Assembly: GCF_030160655.1 (NCBI RefSeq)
Contig: NZ_BSOT01000010.1
Span: 1-42,709, forward strand
Direction: 5' to 3'
Length of the DNA: 42,709 nucleotides
Source of the DNA: Agaribacter marinus
GTDB lineage: Bacteria > Pseudomonadota > Gammaproteobacteria > Enterobacterales > Alteromonadaceae
The stretch's first letter is position 1. Every line of letters begins with the position of its first letter. This document shows positions 35,720 to 42,709 of this stretch, piece by piece. Under the pieces are notes generated by a model. The model was not told where the DNA came from. It worked only from the letters and a program-made list of their open reading frames with translations, and did not search any database. The translations under genes were made by a program, and so were the position numbers.

Positions 35720-36467
35720 CTTAGCGCATGTCTCTGAATTGGGTGCTTTAGATATTAGCATGGATTCAGAGGGCTTAACTGACATCAATAGACGACTAAA
35801 TGAAGCGAGCGTCCACCAAAGAGTTGAGTGGTCGCTTGAGAATTTGCCTGGTACACATATTGTTTCATCTAGTTTTGGTGCACAGTCGGCTGTGATGCTG
35901 CATTTACTAAATACCGTGGCTCCTGGAATTCCGGTTGTATTGACGGATACTGGATATCTCTTCTCAGAGACTTATCTATTTATTGAAGAATTGAAAGAGC
36001 GATTCAACTTGAATTTGCAGGTTTTTAGAGCCGCGGAAAGTCCTGCTTGGCAAGAGGCTAAGTACGGTCGGCTATGGGAACAAGGTATTGATGGGCTTGA
36101 AAAATATAATGCGATGAACAAAGTTCAACCAATGAAGCAAGCGTTATCTGAATTGTCAGTAGGTACTTGGTTTGCTGGTTTGAGGCGTTCTCAATCTGAT
36201 TCAAGAATGCAACTAGATGTTGTTAAAAAGCAGGCTCAGCAATTCAAAGTACACCCGATTGTTGACCAAAGTAATAAACAGCTTCATCAATATATGACAA
36301 AACACAAGCTGCCTTATAATCCACTATGGGATAAAGGGTATGTGTCAATTGGAGATTGGCATACTACGACCACTCTTCAAGAAGGGATGTCAGAACAAGA
36401 CACTCGATTCTTTGGGCTTAAGCGAGAGTGTGGACTTCATGAATTTGGAGATGGAGACGGTATATAG
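35712..36467 (+). CDS. cysH: PAPS reductase (phosphoadenosine phosphosulfate reductase)
   Basis: A 251-aa thioredoxin-dependent enzyme that reduces PAPS to sulfite, supplying CysJI. The nucleotide-binding [14 protein letters not shown] (PP-loop variant), [24 protein letters not shown] and the C-terminal catalytic KRECGLH (Cys240) are all present. The absence of the extra CC...CxxC cluster motif indicates the PAPS-type rather than the APS-type [4Fe-4S] enzyme. Third gene of the cysJIH operon, overlapping cysI by 8 nt. Confidence 0.96.
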   Translation: MSSLAHVSELGALDISMDSEGLTDINRRLNEASVHQRVEWSLENLPGTHIVSSSFGAQSAVMLHLLNTVAPGIPVVLTDTGYLFSETYLFIEELKERFNLNLQVFRAAESPAWQEAKYGRLWEQGIDGLEKYNAMNKVQPMKQALSELSVGTWFAGLRRSQSDSRMQLDVVKKQAQQFKVHPIVDQSNKQLHQYMTKHKLPYNPLWDKGYVSIGDWHTTTTLQEGMSEQDTRFFGLKRECGLHEFGDGDGI

Positions 36468-36766
36468 CCTTATCCATCTACCTCTCTAGCGTTTACTATA
36501 TTTCTTAGTTAATCATTCTGTATGCACTGATATACCCAATTTTAAAAACGTCTTTCAATATTTTTCATTTTAGATCTTTCATATTTTACCGATAACTACA
36601 AAAGGCATATATTTTTTTAAATATGAAATAAAATGCCTAAAAATGCGCTAAATTCATTGTATTTTCAATTTTTTGTAATACTTTTGTAATATTAGGGCGT
36701 TTTTTGATTGAATTTTTTGTTATTCATCTATATACTTTATTTCACATTACTTATGAGGAGATGCAC
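36468..36766. promoter_or_regulatory. AT-rich intergenic region with promoter for the small secreted protein gene
   Basis: No gene is seen in this 299-bp gap. TTGAAT (36708-36713) and TATACT (36731-36736) with 17-bp spacing form a good sigma-70 match 30 bp before the ATG. Direct repeats of TTTTGTAATA occur just upstream (about 36671-36691). A weak AGGCAT/ATGCCT stem (36603-36638) might end the cysH transcript but lacks a T-run. Confidence 0.45.
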
Positions 36767-37096
36767 ATGAAAAAAATTGCTACTATATTGTTGGCTTTAT
36801 CGAGCTTCTCTATCATTGCTGCTGAAAATACAGCACCTACTAAAAATAGTTTTTCTTGTATGGACAAGCAAACATTTGAAGTTGATGCAAAATGTATCAG
36901 TACGAAGATTGAGACTAGCGATAGTTTTAGTAAATCCCAGACATCTTTCTGGAATGATGCTGTGGAGTCTAACGAGTATGTTATGGCTACTATGCTCATG
37001 GATCCTAAGACGCTAAATATTACGGTGATTGCTCATCGTGATACTACGGCTGAAAAACTCGCAAAACTGACAAAGTTAACAAAAATCGACGATTGA
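36767..37096 (+). CDS. Small secreted protein, unknown function
   Basis: A 109-aa protein with a signal peptide (MKKIATILLALSSFSIIAAEN). The mature part has two cysteines (FSCMDKQTFEVDAKC) that could form a disulfide in the periplasm, and a C-terminal mixed region (TMLMDPKTLNITVIAHRD). The ATG at 36767 follows GAGGAG with ideal spacing; the frame open to 36704 crosses the promoter. It has its own promoter and terminator. No family recognised. Confidence 0.65.
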   Translation: MKKIATILLALSSFSIIAAENTAPTKNSFSCMDKQTFEVDAKCISTKIETSDSFSKSQTSFWNDAVESNEYVMATMLMDPKTLNITVIAHRDTTAEKLAKLTKLTKIDD

Positions 37097-37117
37097 TGAT
37101 TTTTGATTGGTAATTTC

Positions 37118-37147
37118 AAAAAGCCTTCCAATTGGAAGGCTTTTTTT
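37118..37147. terminator. Bidirectional intrinsic terminator
   Basis: GCCTTCCAATTGGAAGGC (37123-37140) is a perfect palindrome with A5 on the left and T7 on the right. It serves both the small secreted protein gene (+) and the desaturase gene (-). Confidence 0.93.
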
Positions 37148-37176
37148 GTGTTAAAAGACGCACATATTCTTGAGAA

Positions 37177-38310
37177 TTAAGAGGAGACTGGTGCCATATA
37201 AAATGCATATACCTGTTGCCACTTCTGTTTTTGTAGAATGAAACTTTGTTTTAATTCTTTGTAGGCAAAATCTAACTCAAACTTTTCATATGATGCTTTA
37301 AGTTCGCCTGTTTTGTGTGATAATAGTTTTTTTCTGACCGCATAGTATTCAGCCATTTTTTGGACCAGTAGATCATATTCTTTTTGCATTTTTAGTACTA
37401 TTTCTTCGGTATTTGGCAGATTTACAAGCTTAGATTTAGCATGCTGTAGTTGCATTTGAAGCTTCGCTTTTTCAATTCTTTCTTCTGGTGTTCTTCGCAA
37501 GTTTTTGGTTAATCCAACCATTGCTAATACCCTGATCAACCATTTAGTCGGATCATATTGCCACCAATGTATACCATTTCGATAATCGTACTCGAAAATA
37601 TGATGATAGTTATGGTAGCCTTCTCCGAACGTAAACAATGCAATAATGCCATTGTCCCTCGCTGTATTCGCGTTTGTATATGGGCGACGTCCCCAAATAT
37701 GCGCCAGGGAATTGATGAAAAATGTTATATGGTGAACGATAACTAATCTCGCAACACCCGCAATTAAAATCATGCCTATGATATCGCCATTGATAAACCC
37801 CAACATTCCGGTGATACCAAAGTTAGCACAAAGGACGATTGCCAAATAATGTTTGTGCTGCCACATGACGACTTTGTCTTTTTGTAGGTCTTTGCAATTG
37901 GCGTAATTTTCGTGTCGTTCAGCGGGATGTTCTCGTAGCATCCAACCGATATGAGAAAACCAAAATCCGCGCTTGGCTGAGTATGGGTCTTTATCGTTAA
38001 TATCGACACGTCTATGATGCACTCTATGATCACTTGCCCAGTGTAAAATACTGTTTTGCACAGTCATTGCACCACCGATAGCAAGAACAACTTTAACTAG
38101 CCAATGCGCTTCATAGGTTTTGTGTGACCATAGTCTATGATACCCCGCGGTTATGGACATTCCTGTAAAAAAGAATAATGCTATTGCGGTACAAATTTCG
38201 ACGATATCAATACCTTCGAAATATACCCAAAGTGGCATAGCAATCCCTGCAACCAATGTGGTGATAGCAAAAACTGCTATGTTTAAAGGGATAATAGGTG
38301 GTTTTTTCAC
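37177..38310 (-). CDS. Membrane acyl-CoA/fatty-acyl delta-9-type desaturase
   Basis: About 377 aa with four transmembrane helices and the three di-iron histidine boxes HRLWSH (~58-63), HRVHH (~95-99) and HNYHH (~233-237). It inserts a cis double bond using O2, probably at position 9. The frame is open to 38379, but that would place the FabR-type operator inside the coding region. The GTG at 38310 gives the usual short N-terminus (KKPPIIPLN) and is preferred, though its ribosome-binding site is weak. A C-terminal extension of ~100 residues after the catalytic domain is charged, heptad-rich and probably coiled-coil. Divergent from fabR. Confidence 0.88.
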   Translation of the reverse strand: MKKPPIIPLNIAVFAITTLVAGIAMPLWVYFEGIDIVEICTAIALFFFTGMSITAGYHRLWSHKTYEAHWLVKVVLAIGGAMTVQNSILHWASDHRVHHRRVDINDKDPYSAKRGFWFSHIGWMLREHPAERHENYANCKDLQKDKVVMWQHKHYLAIVLCANFGITGMLGFINGDIIGMILIAGVARLVIVHHITFFINSLAHIWGRRPYTNANTARDNGIIALFTFGEGYHNYHHIFEYDYRNGIHWWQYDPTKWLIRVLAMVGLTKNLRRTPEERIEKAKLQMQLQHAKSKLVNLPNTEEIVLKMQKEYDLLVQKMAEYYAVRKKLLSHKTGELKASYEKFELDFAYKELKQSFILQKQKWQQVYAFYMAPVSS

Positions 38311-38332
38311 AATATATTCACTTTCATATTTC

Positions 38333-38350
38333 AGCGTACAACTGTACGCT
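38333..38350. promoter_or_regulatory. FabR-type operator
   Basis: AGCGTACA-AC-TGTACGCT is an 18-bp site with perfect 8-bp inverted arms, of the form known for FabR operators upstream of fabA/fabB. It lies 23 bp from the desaturase start and 73 bp from the fabR start, so it probably represses the desaturase and possibly fabR itself. Confidence 0.8.
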
Positions 38351-38423
38351 AATTTAACTTTATGACGCATCAAAGGCAAGATTTATTTGCAGAATTCAGA
38401 GTACTCGTGTAAACATCAATACT

Positions 38424-39035
38424 ATGAACAGACAGCAACAAAAACAACAAACTCGACAGAGAATCATTAATGCAGCGTTCTCGCTACTAGATGAGAATAA
38501 AACACTTACCGCTATCAGTTTGCGCGAAGTCGCCCGAGCAGCTGGAATTGCCCCCACATCCTTTTATCGACATTTTGGCGATATCAATGAATTAGGCTTA
38601 ACACTTGTTGATGAGTCAGGCTTAACACTTCGGCAATTAATGAGACAAGCGAGACAACGACTAGCATCTGGTGGTAGCGTTATAAACATTTCGGTCGATA
38701 CCTTCATGGAGTTTATTGTCGAAAACAGGAATGTATTTCGTTTACTATTGCGAGAGCACACTGGAACGTCCAGTGCATTTCGCTCTGCTGTAATGCGTGA
38801 GATACAGCATTTCACAGAAGAATTGTCCGACTATATTGTTGATAATCTCTCGTTGCCACGAGAAGTTTCAAGTTTACAAGCTGAAGCAATGGTAAAACTT
38901 GTATTTAGCGCTGGCGCGGAAGCGCTAGATACTGACGCTAGAAAGGTGCCCGAAATTGCTGAAAGAGTTAAAGTGCAACTTCGATTTGTGCAGCTCGGCG
39001 CTTTTGCATACGTAGGCAAAACACGCCCTAGTTAG
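38424..39035 (+). CDS. fabR: TetR-family unsaturated fatty acid regulator FabR
   Basis: A 203-aa TetR-type repressor. The N-terminal helix-turn-helix ([23 protein letters not shown], in two parts) is nearly identical to E. coli FabR. Further matches are [32 protein letters not shown] and [15 protein letters not shown], again spread over the ligand domain. FabR senses the saturated/unsaturated acyl-CoA or acyl-ACP ratio and represses unsaturated fatty acid genes. Its position beside a desaturase with a matching operator gives a self-contained membrane-fluidity control unit, parallel to DesT-desaturase in Pseudomonas. Confidence 0.95.
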   Translation: MNRQQQKQQTRQRIINAAFSLLDENKTLTAISLREVARAAGIAPTSFYRHFGDINELGLTLVDESGLTLRQLMRQARQRLASGGSVINISVDTFMEFIVENRNVFRLLLREHTGTSSAFRSAVMREIQHFTEELSDYIVDNLSLPREVSSLQAEAMVKLVFSAGAEALDTDARKVPEIAERVKVQLRFVQLGAFAYVGKTRPS

Positions 39036-39041
39036 GCTTTA

Positions 39042-40133
39042 TCATTTAATTTTTTTCAATAAAACCCCACTTTCAATATGTGGTGTTAATGGAAATTGAT
39101 CAAATAGCGCGGCACTACTAACGATATGTGTATTGTTTAAGAGTTTCAGATTGTCAGCCAGTGTTATTGGATTGCAGGAGATATAAAGTATATGGTCAAA
39201 TTGTCTAATTAATTCAATCGTTTCAAGATCAATGCCCGCTCGTGGCGGGTCTACCAGTACAGTCGAAAAGTTGTAATTCGATAGAGATAAGCCGTCTAAG
39301 CGCCTAAATATCCGTGTTTGGTTGAATGCTTCGACAAATTCCTCACTGGAAAGACGCGCTATTCTCAGGTTCTTTATATTATTGTTTTGTATATTCTTTT
39401 GAGCCGCATTTACAGATGTTTTTGATATTTCAGTGCCAAGTACATTGGTAAAGTGCTTACTCAGTGGAATGGAAAAATTGCCCGCGCCACAGTAAAGTTC
39501 TAGTAAATCTCCCTTTATTCCTGATAAATTTTCTATTGCCCATTCAATCATGCATTGATTTATTATCGCGTTTGGCTGTGTGAAGCTATTTTCAATTTGA
39601 ACGAATGTGTAGTCATTCTTGTGAATCGACAACGTCTCGGTAACAAAATCGTGATGGATAATTATTTTCTGCTTCCTAGCTCTACCAATAATATTCACAG
39701 CACCTAAGGCATCTAAACCTTGCTTCAATTTTTCAGCGGCGAGTACCCAATCTTCATCTAATTGTCTGTGATAAAGCAACGAGATAAGAAGTTCACCAGA
39801 TGTTGTCGCCAAATAATCGATTTGAAATAATTTTCTGCGTAATGTTTCGTTAACTTTTAGTAGAGGGAGGATAACTTGCATCGCTTGATTGATAAGGTCA
39901 CAGGCAGCCGGGAAAGTTTCAACTTTATATTTTTCTTTTGTAGTTTGGTCAAACATGATGTGGTAAAGATCGTCGTCGTCATGCCACACACGAAATTCGG
40001 CTCGCATTCTGTACCCAACAGGATGAGAGCGAAAAACGGTGATTTCATCGTCATAGAATGGTTGCAATAAATTTCTTAAGCGCAGTTTTTTTTCGCCTAA
40101 TTGCTCTTCGTATTGTTGGTTTTGTTCGACCAC
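39042..40133 (-). CDS. trmA: tRNA (uracil-5-)-methyltransferase TrmA
   Basis: A 363-aa SAM-dependent enzyme that makes m5U54 in the T-loop of tRNA. The SAM site is LLELYCGAGNFSIPL, the catalytic motif is DPPRAGID, and the nucleophilic Cys and base lie in YISCNPITLADNL, as in E. coli TrmA (366 aa). The N-terminal FRSHPVGYRMRAEFRVWHDDDD is also TrmA-specific, which separates it from RlmC/RlmD (no TRAM domain, no Fe-S cysteines). It converges with fabR, with 6 bp between stop codons. Confidence 0.96.
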   Translation of the reverse strand: MVEQNQQYEEQLGEKKLRLRNLLQPFYDDEITVFRSHPVGYRMRAEFRVWHDDDDLYHIMFDQTTKEKYKVETFPAACDLINQAMQVILPLLKVNETLRRKLFQIDYLATTSGELLISLLYHRQLDEDWVLAAEKLKQGLDALGAVNIIGRARKQKIIIHHDFVTETLSIHKNDYTFVQIENSFTQPNAIINQCMIEWAIENLSGIKGDLLELYCGAGNFSIPLSKHFTNVLGTEISKTSVNAAQKNIQNNNIKNLRIARLSSEEFVEAFNQTRIFRRLDGLSLSNYNFSTVLVDPPRAGIDLETIELIRQFDHILYISCNPITLADNLKLLNNTHIVSSAALFDQFPLTPHIESGVLLKKIK

Positions 40134-40257
40134 TATTTATGCCTCAACACTTTCGTTTGGCGTGAATTTTAGCGGCGAAAAAAAAAATACCAAGATTTAA
40201 TTAAAGTTTTTCTATTTGTTGGCCGATACACGAGTTGAGGATAGAGAGGTAAGTTGT

Positions 40258-41415
40258 ATGAATACGCTAGAGATTAATGGAGTAGCATCGATCAATAGTG
40301 CAAAACTTGGTGTCAGTAAATCGTTTGACAATGAGTCAAATACTGCTAGAAGCGAGCGCTTGAGTGGTAAGGTTGGTGATCACTATACCAAAAATGCGGC
40401 AAATGATTCAGTCGTGGCTAGTATATTGTCGACGTCAATTAATAAGTCATTCGGGTCTTCGCTCAACGTTGACGGTAAACGTGCAGTGTCCGAAAACGAT
40501 ACTTATAATAAACACGAGTTATTGCTCAGGAGCGATTTAGACGATGTTGTGTCTAATGTACTCACGTCGCTGAAAAGCTCTGCTATGCATATTGTTAAGC
40601 ACCAAGGTAACGAAGAGGCCTTAGTTTATTTCAAAAAGCAGGCTAGCAAAGGTATATCTGAAGGCGTTACCCTTGCCTCTCAAGAATTGAGAGAGTTGTC
40701 GTCTGAGGGGGCATTGAACAAACTTATTCAACTTGAGAGCGCTTTGCAAAAAGGCTTAAACGAAATATCTACAATCCCTGAAGACTACAAATACAATCAG
40801 GTTAACTCACCAATTAACGCTGTAGAAACACGACTTAACAATGTCAATTTTGCCAATAAATCAGGAAAAAACATAGGCCTTACTTTTGGAACTGTCTCCT
40901 TTCAAGAGCAACAGGGTACAAATGTAGACGTTTCTAGGTTTACCACAGCTAAGAATAACGTATCTTTTAGTGTAAGTGGTGATTTGAGTAAACATGAATT
41001 AAAGGAAGTCGCTGATTTGGTCAATATGGCAGATAGTTTGGCCAATAAATTCTATTATGACGATATAAACGTTTTATATGATAGAGCGTTAGATAAAGGT
41101 TATGAAAAGCAAGAAATTATCGCTACGGCAATACAACTAAGGCAAAAAGAATCACTCGCACCAATTCGTCAATATGACGCCATTAAGCACTTTAACTCCG
41201 AGAGCTCAGGCGATGATAATCAAGCTGGTCGAAAAGTGGCTGAATATGTTTCAAACTTGTACGAACTCTCTGATAGTGTCGAAGCAAAATTTGCTTCTCG
41301 CTCACAGTACAAGCAAATAATTAATGGTATTGTTAATCAAATGGAGGATGTACAAGTGCCTGATTTATTGAGAGCTATTAATAAGTTTCATTCTTTTAAT
41401 GGGAAGTTTATATAA
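40258..41415 (+). CDS. Unrecognised 385-aa protein
   Basis: No family is assigned with confidence. The ATG at 40258 has a GAGAGG ribosome-binding site; the longer frame from 40216 does not. There is no signal peptide or membrane helix. The N-terminal ~90 residues are Ser/Asn-rich and probably disordered. Residues ~80-170 are helical (SDLDDVVSNVLTSLKSSAMHIVK, EALVYFKKQASKGISEG), faintly recalling DUF5610-type proteins. A helical C-terminal half carries DLVNMADSLANKFYYDDI. It sits alone between trmA (divergent) and the RRM gene (convergent). Confidence 0.6.
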   Translation: MNTLEINGVASINSAKLGVSKSFDNESNTARSERLSGKVGDHYTKNAANDSVVASILSTSINKSFGSSLNVDGKRAVSENDTYNKHELLLRSDLDDVVSNVLTSLKSSAMHIVKHQGNEEALVYFKKQASKGISEGVTLASQELRELSSEGALNKLIQLESALQKGLNEISTIPEDYKYNQVNSPINAVETRLNNVNFANKSGKNIGLTFGTVSFQEQQGTNVDVSRFTTAKNNVSFSVSGDLSKHELKEVADLVNMADSLANKFYYDDINVLYDRALDKGYEKQEIIATAIQLRQKESLAPIRQYDAIKHFNSESSGDDNQAGRKVAEYVSNLYELSDSVEAKFASRSQYKQIINGIVNQMEDVQVPDLLRAINKFHSFNGKFI

Positions 41416-41445
41416 ATAGCCAACGTGTTAGTGTGTTGGCTATTT
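41414..41445 (+). terminator. Hairpin after the 385-aa protein gene
   Basis: AAATAGCCAAC (41414-41424) pairs with GTTGGCTATTT (41435-41445) over a 10-nt loop. The stem is strong but the T-run is only three bases. The 5' A-run could aid termination of the convergent RRM gene. Confidence 0.65.
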
Positions 41446-41471
41446 GGCTTACTTAATTTTCGGTGTTTGAT

Positions 41472-41921
41472 TTATGCTACTTTATCTTTCGCAGGCCTTA
41501 CGATTAAATTTCGTTCCATAAACACGCTATCATTTAATTTCTTGATAACAGATTTGGCCTCTCCTTGTTCGACTTCGATAAATCCAAAACCTTTTTTTCG
41601 ACCTGTCCGCTTATCCTTCATTAATCTGATAGATAATACTTGTGAGACACTTTCGAAATAACTTCTGATTGTGTCTTCATTTGCTTTATAAGGTAAATTC
41701 CCGATGTACAAAGTTGTGCTGCTTTTGTCTTTTGTATCTTGGGCACTTTTTTGTTCATTGGTCTTTGTTAGTTGACTGTTATTTGTCATTAAGAGAAGAA
41801 AAGTAATTGAAACCGGGGTAGATAAAGAAACTAATAAGTTGTTTGTGTAAATAAAAACCACTAAAAACGAGATTATACTAATTACTACACTCAAGATAAT
41901 AGTCTGTTTTGTTTTATTCAT
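41472..41921 (-). CDS. Membrane-anchored RRM RNA-binding protein
   Basis: A 149-aa protein. Two hydrophobic segments (residues ~8-26 and ~30-46) are followed by one RNA recognition motif at ~70-147. RNP2 is LYIGNLPY and RNP1 is KGFGFIEV, with the two aromatic RNA-stacking positions kept. Single-RRM proteins are common in cyanobacteria and marine gammaproteobacteria, often cold-inducible; the N-terminal membrane hairpin is a known variant. An AGGAGT ribosome-binding site precedes the ATG. Transcribed away from the adjacent rRNA operon. Confidence 0.85.
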   Translation of the reverse strand: MNKTKQTIILSVVISIISFLVVFIYTNNLLVSLSTPVSITFLLLMTNNSQLTKTNEQKSAQDTKDKSSTTLYIGNLPYKANEDTIRSYFESVSQVLSIRLMKDKRTGRKKGFGFIEVEQGEAKSVIKKLNDSVFMERNLIVRPAKDKVA

Positions 41922-42085
41922 TTTTATTTTGACTCCTGTTGAAAAAAAGAAAGAATATTAGGTGGAAGTCCTAAAATTTTTGCTAAAGCTTTCGTGATAC
42001 ATGTCGAAAAAAGACTCACTTTTAGCTTTCGCTGAACGAATACTAGACTAAATACATATTTTTTCCATTTTTCTTTAAAAAATAC

Positions 42086-42113
42086 TTGAACAATTGAACA
42101 TGATCCGTAAAAT
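42086..42113 (+). promoter_or_regulatory. rRNA operon promoter P1
   Basis: -35 TTGAAC (42086-42091), 16-bp spacer, -10 TAAAAT (42108-42113), then the GC-rich discriminator GCGCCTCC. The 16-bp spacing and discriminator match E. coli rrnB P1 and suggest stringent (ppGpp/DksA) control. The AT-rich stretch about 42050-42085 could serve as an UP element. The rest of 41922-42238 shows no gene. Confidence 0.8.
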
Positions 42114-42238
42114 GCGCCTCCGCTGTCAGGGGATAATGCTTCAGACAGTGTGTTTGTCAGTGTATTTGTTGCCAGATATTGTGTGATTAAATACGGTAAG
42201 TAATTAAGAAATAGTTTGAAGATTTTTTAATAAAAACC

Positions 42239-42266
42239 TTGACAAAAACTTTGGGAGGCGTATTAT
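42239..42266 (+). promoter_or_regulatory. rRNA operon promoter P2
   Basis: -35 TTGACA (42239-42244), 16-bp spacer, -10 TATTAT (42261-42266), followed by TCGCACCCCGC. The stretch GGAGGCGTATTAT and the following CACCCCGC closely parallel E. coli rrnB P2. Confidence 0.9.
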
Positions 42267-42312
42267 TCGCACCCCGCTTGAGACAAGGCCTACAAGGCAC
42301 ATCGCAAGCGAC

Positions 42313-42324
42313 GTTCTTTAACAA
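42313..42324 (+). promoter_or_regulatory. rRNA leader boxA antitermination site
   Basis: GTTCTTTAACAA corresponds to E. coli boxA (TGCTCTTTAACAA). A small TCGC-AA-GCGA hairpin just upstream (42302-42311) could be boxB, and the downstream GACAATCTGTGTGGGC is shared with E. coli rrn leaders. This is the Nus-factor loading site. Confidence 0.85.
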
Positions 42325-42397
42325 TTTAGCAAGACAATCTGTGTGGGCACTCGTAATGAGTGTTCTAACAAAAGAAGTTTATTTGTAATTCGATTTT

Positions 42398-42709
42398 AAT
42401 TGAAGAGTTTGATCATGGCTCAGATTGAACGCTGGCGGCAGGCCTAACACATGCAAGTCGAACGGTAACAGGAAATGCTTGCATTTCGCTGACGAGTGGC
42501 GGACGGGTGAGTAATGCTTGGGAACTTGCCTTTGCGAGGGGGATAACAGTTGGAAACGACTGCTAATACCGCATAATACCTACGGGTCAAAGGGGGCTTA
42601 GGCTCTTGCGCAAAGAGAGGCCCAAGTGAGATTAGCTAGTTGGTGGGGTAAGAGCTCACCAAGGCGACGATCTCTAGCTGTTCTGAGAGGAAGATCAGCC
42701 ACACTGGGA
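42398..42709 (+). rRNA. rrs: 16S ribosomal RNA, 5' part
   Basis: The sequence from AATTGAAGAGTTTGATCATG (42398) through CGCTGGCGGCAGGCCTAACA is the universal 16S 5' end, covering V1 and most of V2. The gene continues past the right edge; about 312 nt are inside. The V1 loop (AGGAAATGCTTGCATTTC) and the V2 region fit Alteromonadales. It has tandem promoters and an antitermination leader upstream. Confidence 0.97.

Noticed and set aside
1-42709. CRISPR arrays, tRNA genes, prophage or integron attC sites
   Set aside because: No regularly spaced direct repeats, no cloverleaf-like sequence with TTCGANNC context, no phage structural genes, and the left-edge hairpin lacks the attC core sequences.

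Overview
The window looks like chromosome of a marine gammaproteobacterium of the order Alteromonadales. The base composition is AT-rich. The protein set (FldB, YeeZ, DUF2884/YggN, YbdG-type channel, YihG-type acyltransferases, TIGR04219 barrel, FabR, TrmA, DusA) is typical of that order, and the ribosomal RNA promoters and leader closely resemble E. coli rrn P1, P2 and boxA. Placement below order is not attempted. Nothing here is a prophage, plasmid, CRISPR array or large island; the window is mostly housekeeping and accessory-metabolic chromosome.

Layout, 1-14 kb: a dinB gene that has lost its N-terminal quarter (43-864) next to a strong hairpin; a secreted metallo-beta-lactamase-fold hydrolase; a three-gene minus-strand operon of dipeptidyl peptidase IV, a PLP threonine/serine dehydratase and a secreted YtcJ-type amidohydrolase; a Rossmann-fold protein, an unknown CheW-like small protein and a YgjV-type membrane protein; then minus-strand PhoD-like phosphatase, fldB flavodoxin and a lone exbD. 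A beta-propeller-like lipoprotein and msrA follow.

14-26 kb: an internally deleted DUF393 gene coupled to a C-factor-like SDR; a sodium:neurotransmitter-symporter-family transporter; yeeZ-like and yggN-like genes; a small two-helix membrane protein; a MITE-like element of about 200 bp with near-perfect terminal inverted repeats and a 4-bp target duplication; then a minus-strand run of a YbdG-type mechanosensitive channel, two tandem PlsC/YihG-type acyltransferases and two paralogous membrane Cache-GGDEF diguanylate cyclases.

26-37 kb: divergent from the cyclases, a small PstS-like periplasmic protein and an outer-membrane barrel protein that probably form one sensory/export unit with them; dusA; a small Psp-like operon (secreted 96-aa protein, 38-aa membrane peptide, PspC) behind a good sigma-54 promoter match; DUF2333 and a TIGR04219 barrel; and the sulfite-assimilation operon cysJIH, whose start codon sits immediately after a terminator-shaped hairpin.

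37-42.7 kb: a small secreted protein, a membrane fatty-acyl desaturase divergent from fabR with a perfect palindromic FabR-type operator between them, trmA, an unrecognised 385-aa protein, a membrane-anchored RRM protein, and the tandem promoters, leader and first ~310 nt of a 16S rRNA gene that runs off the right edge.
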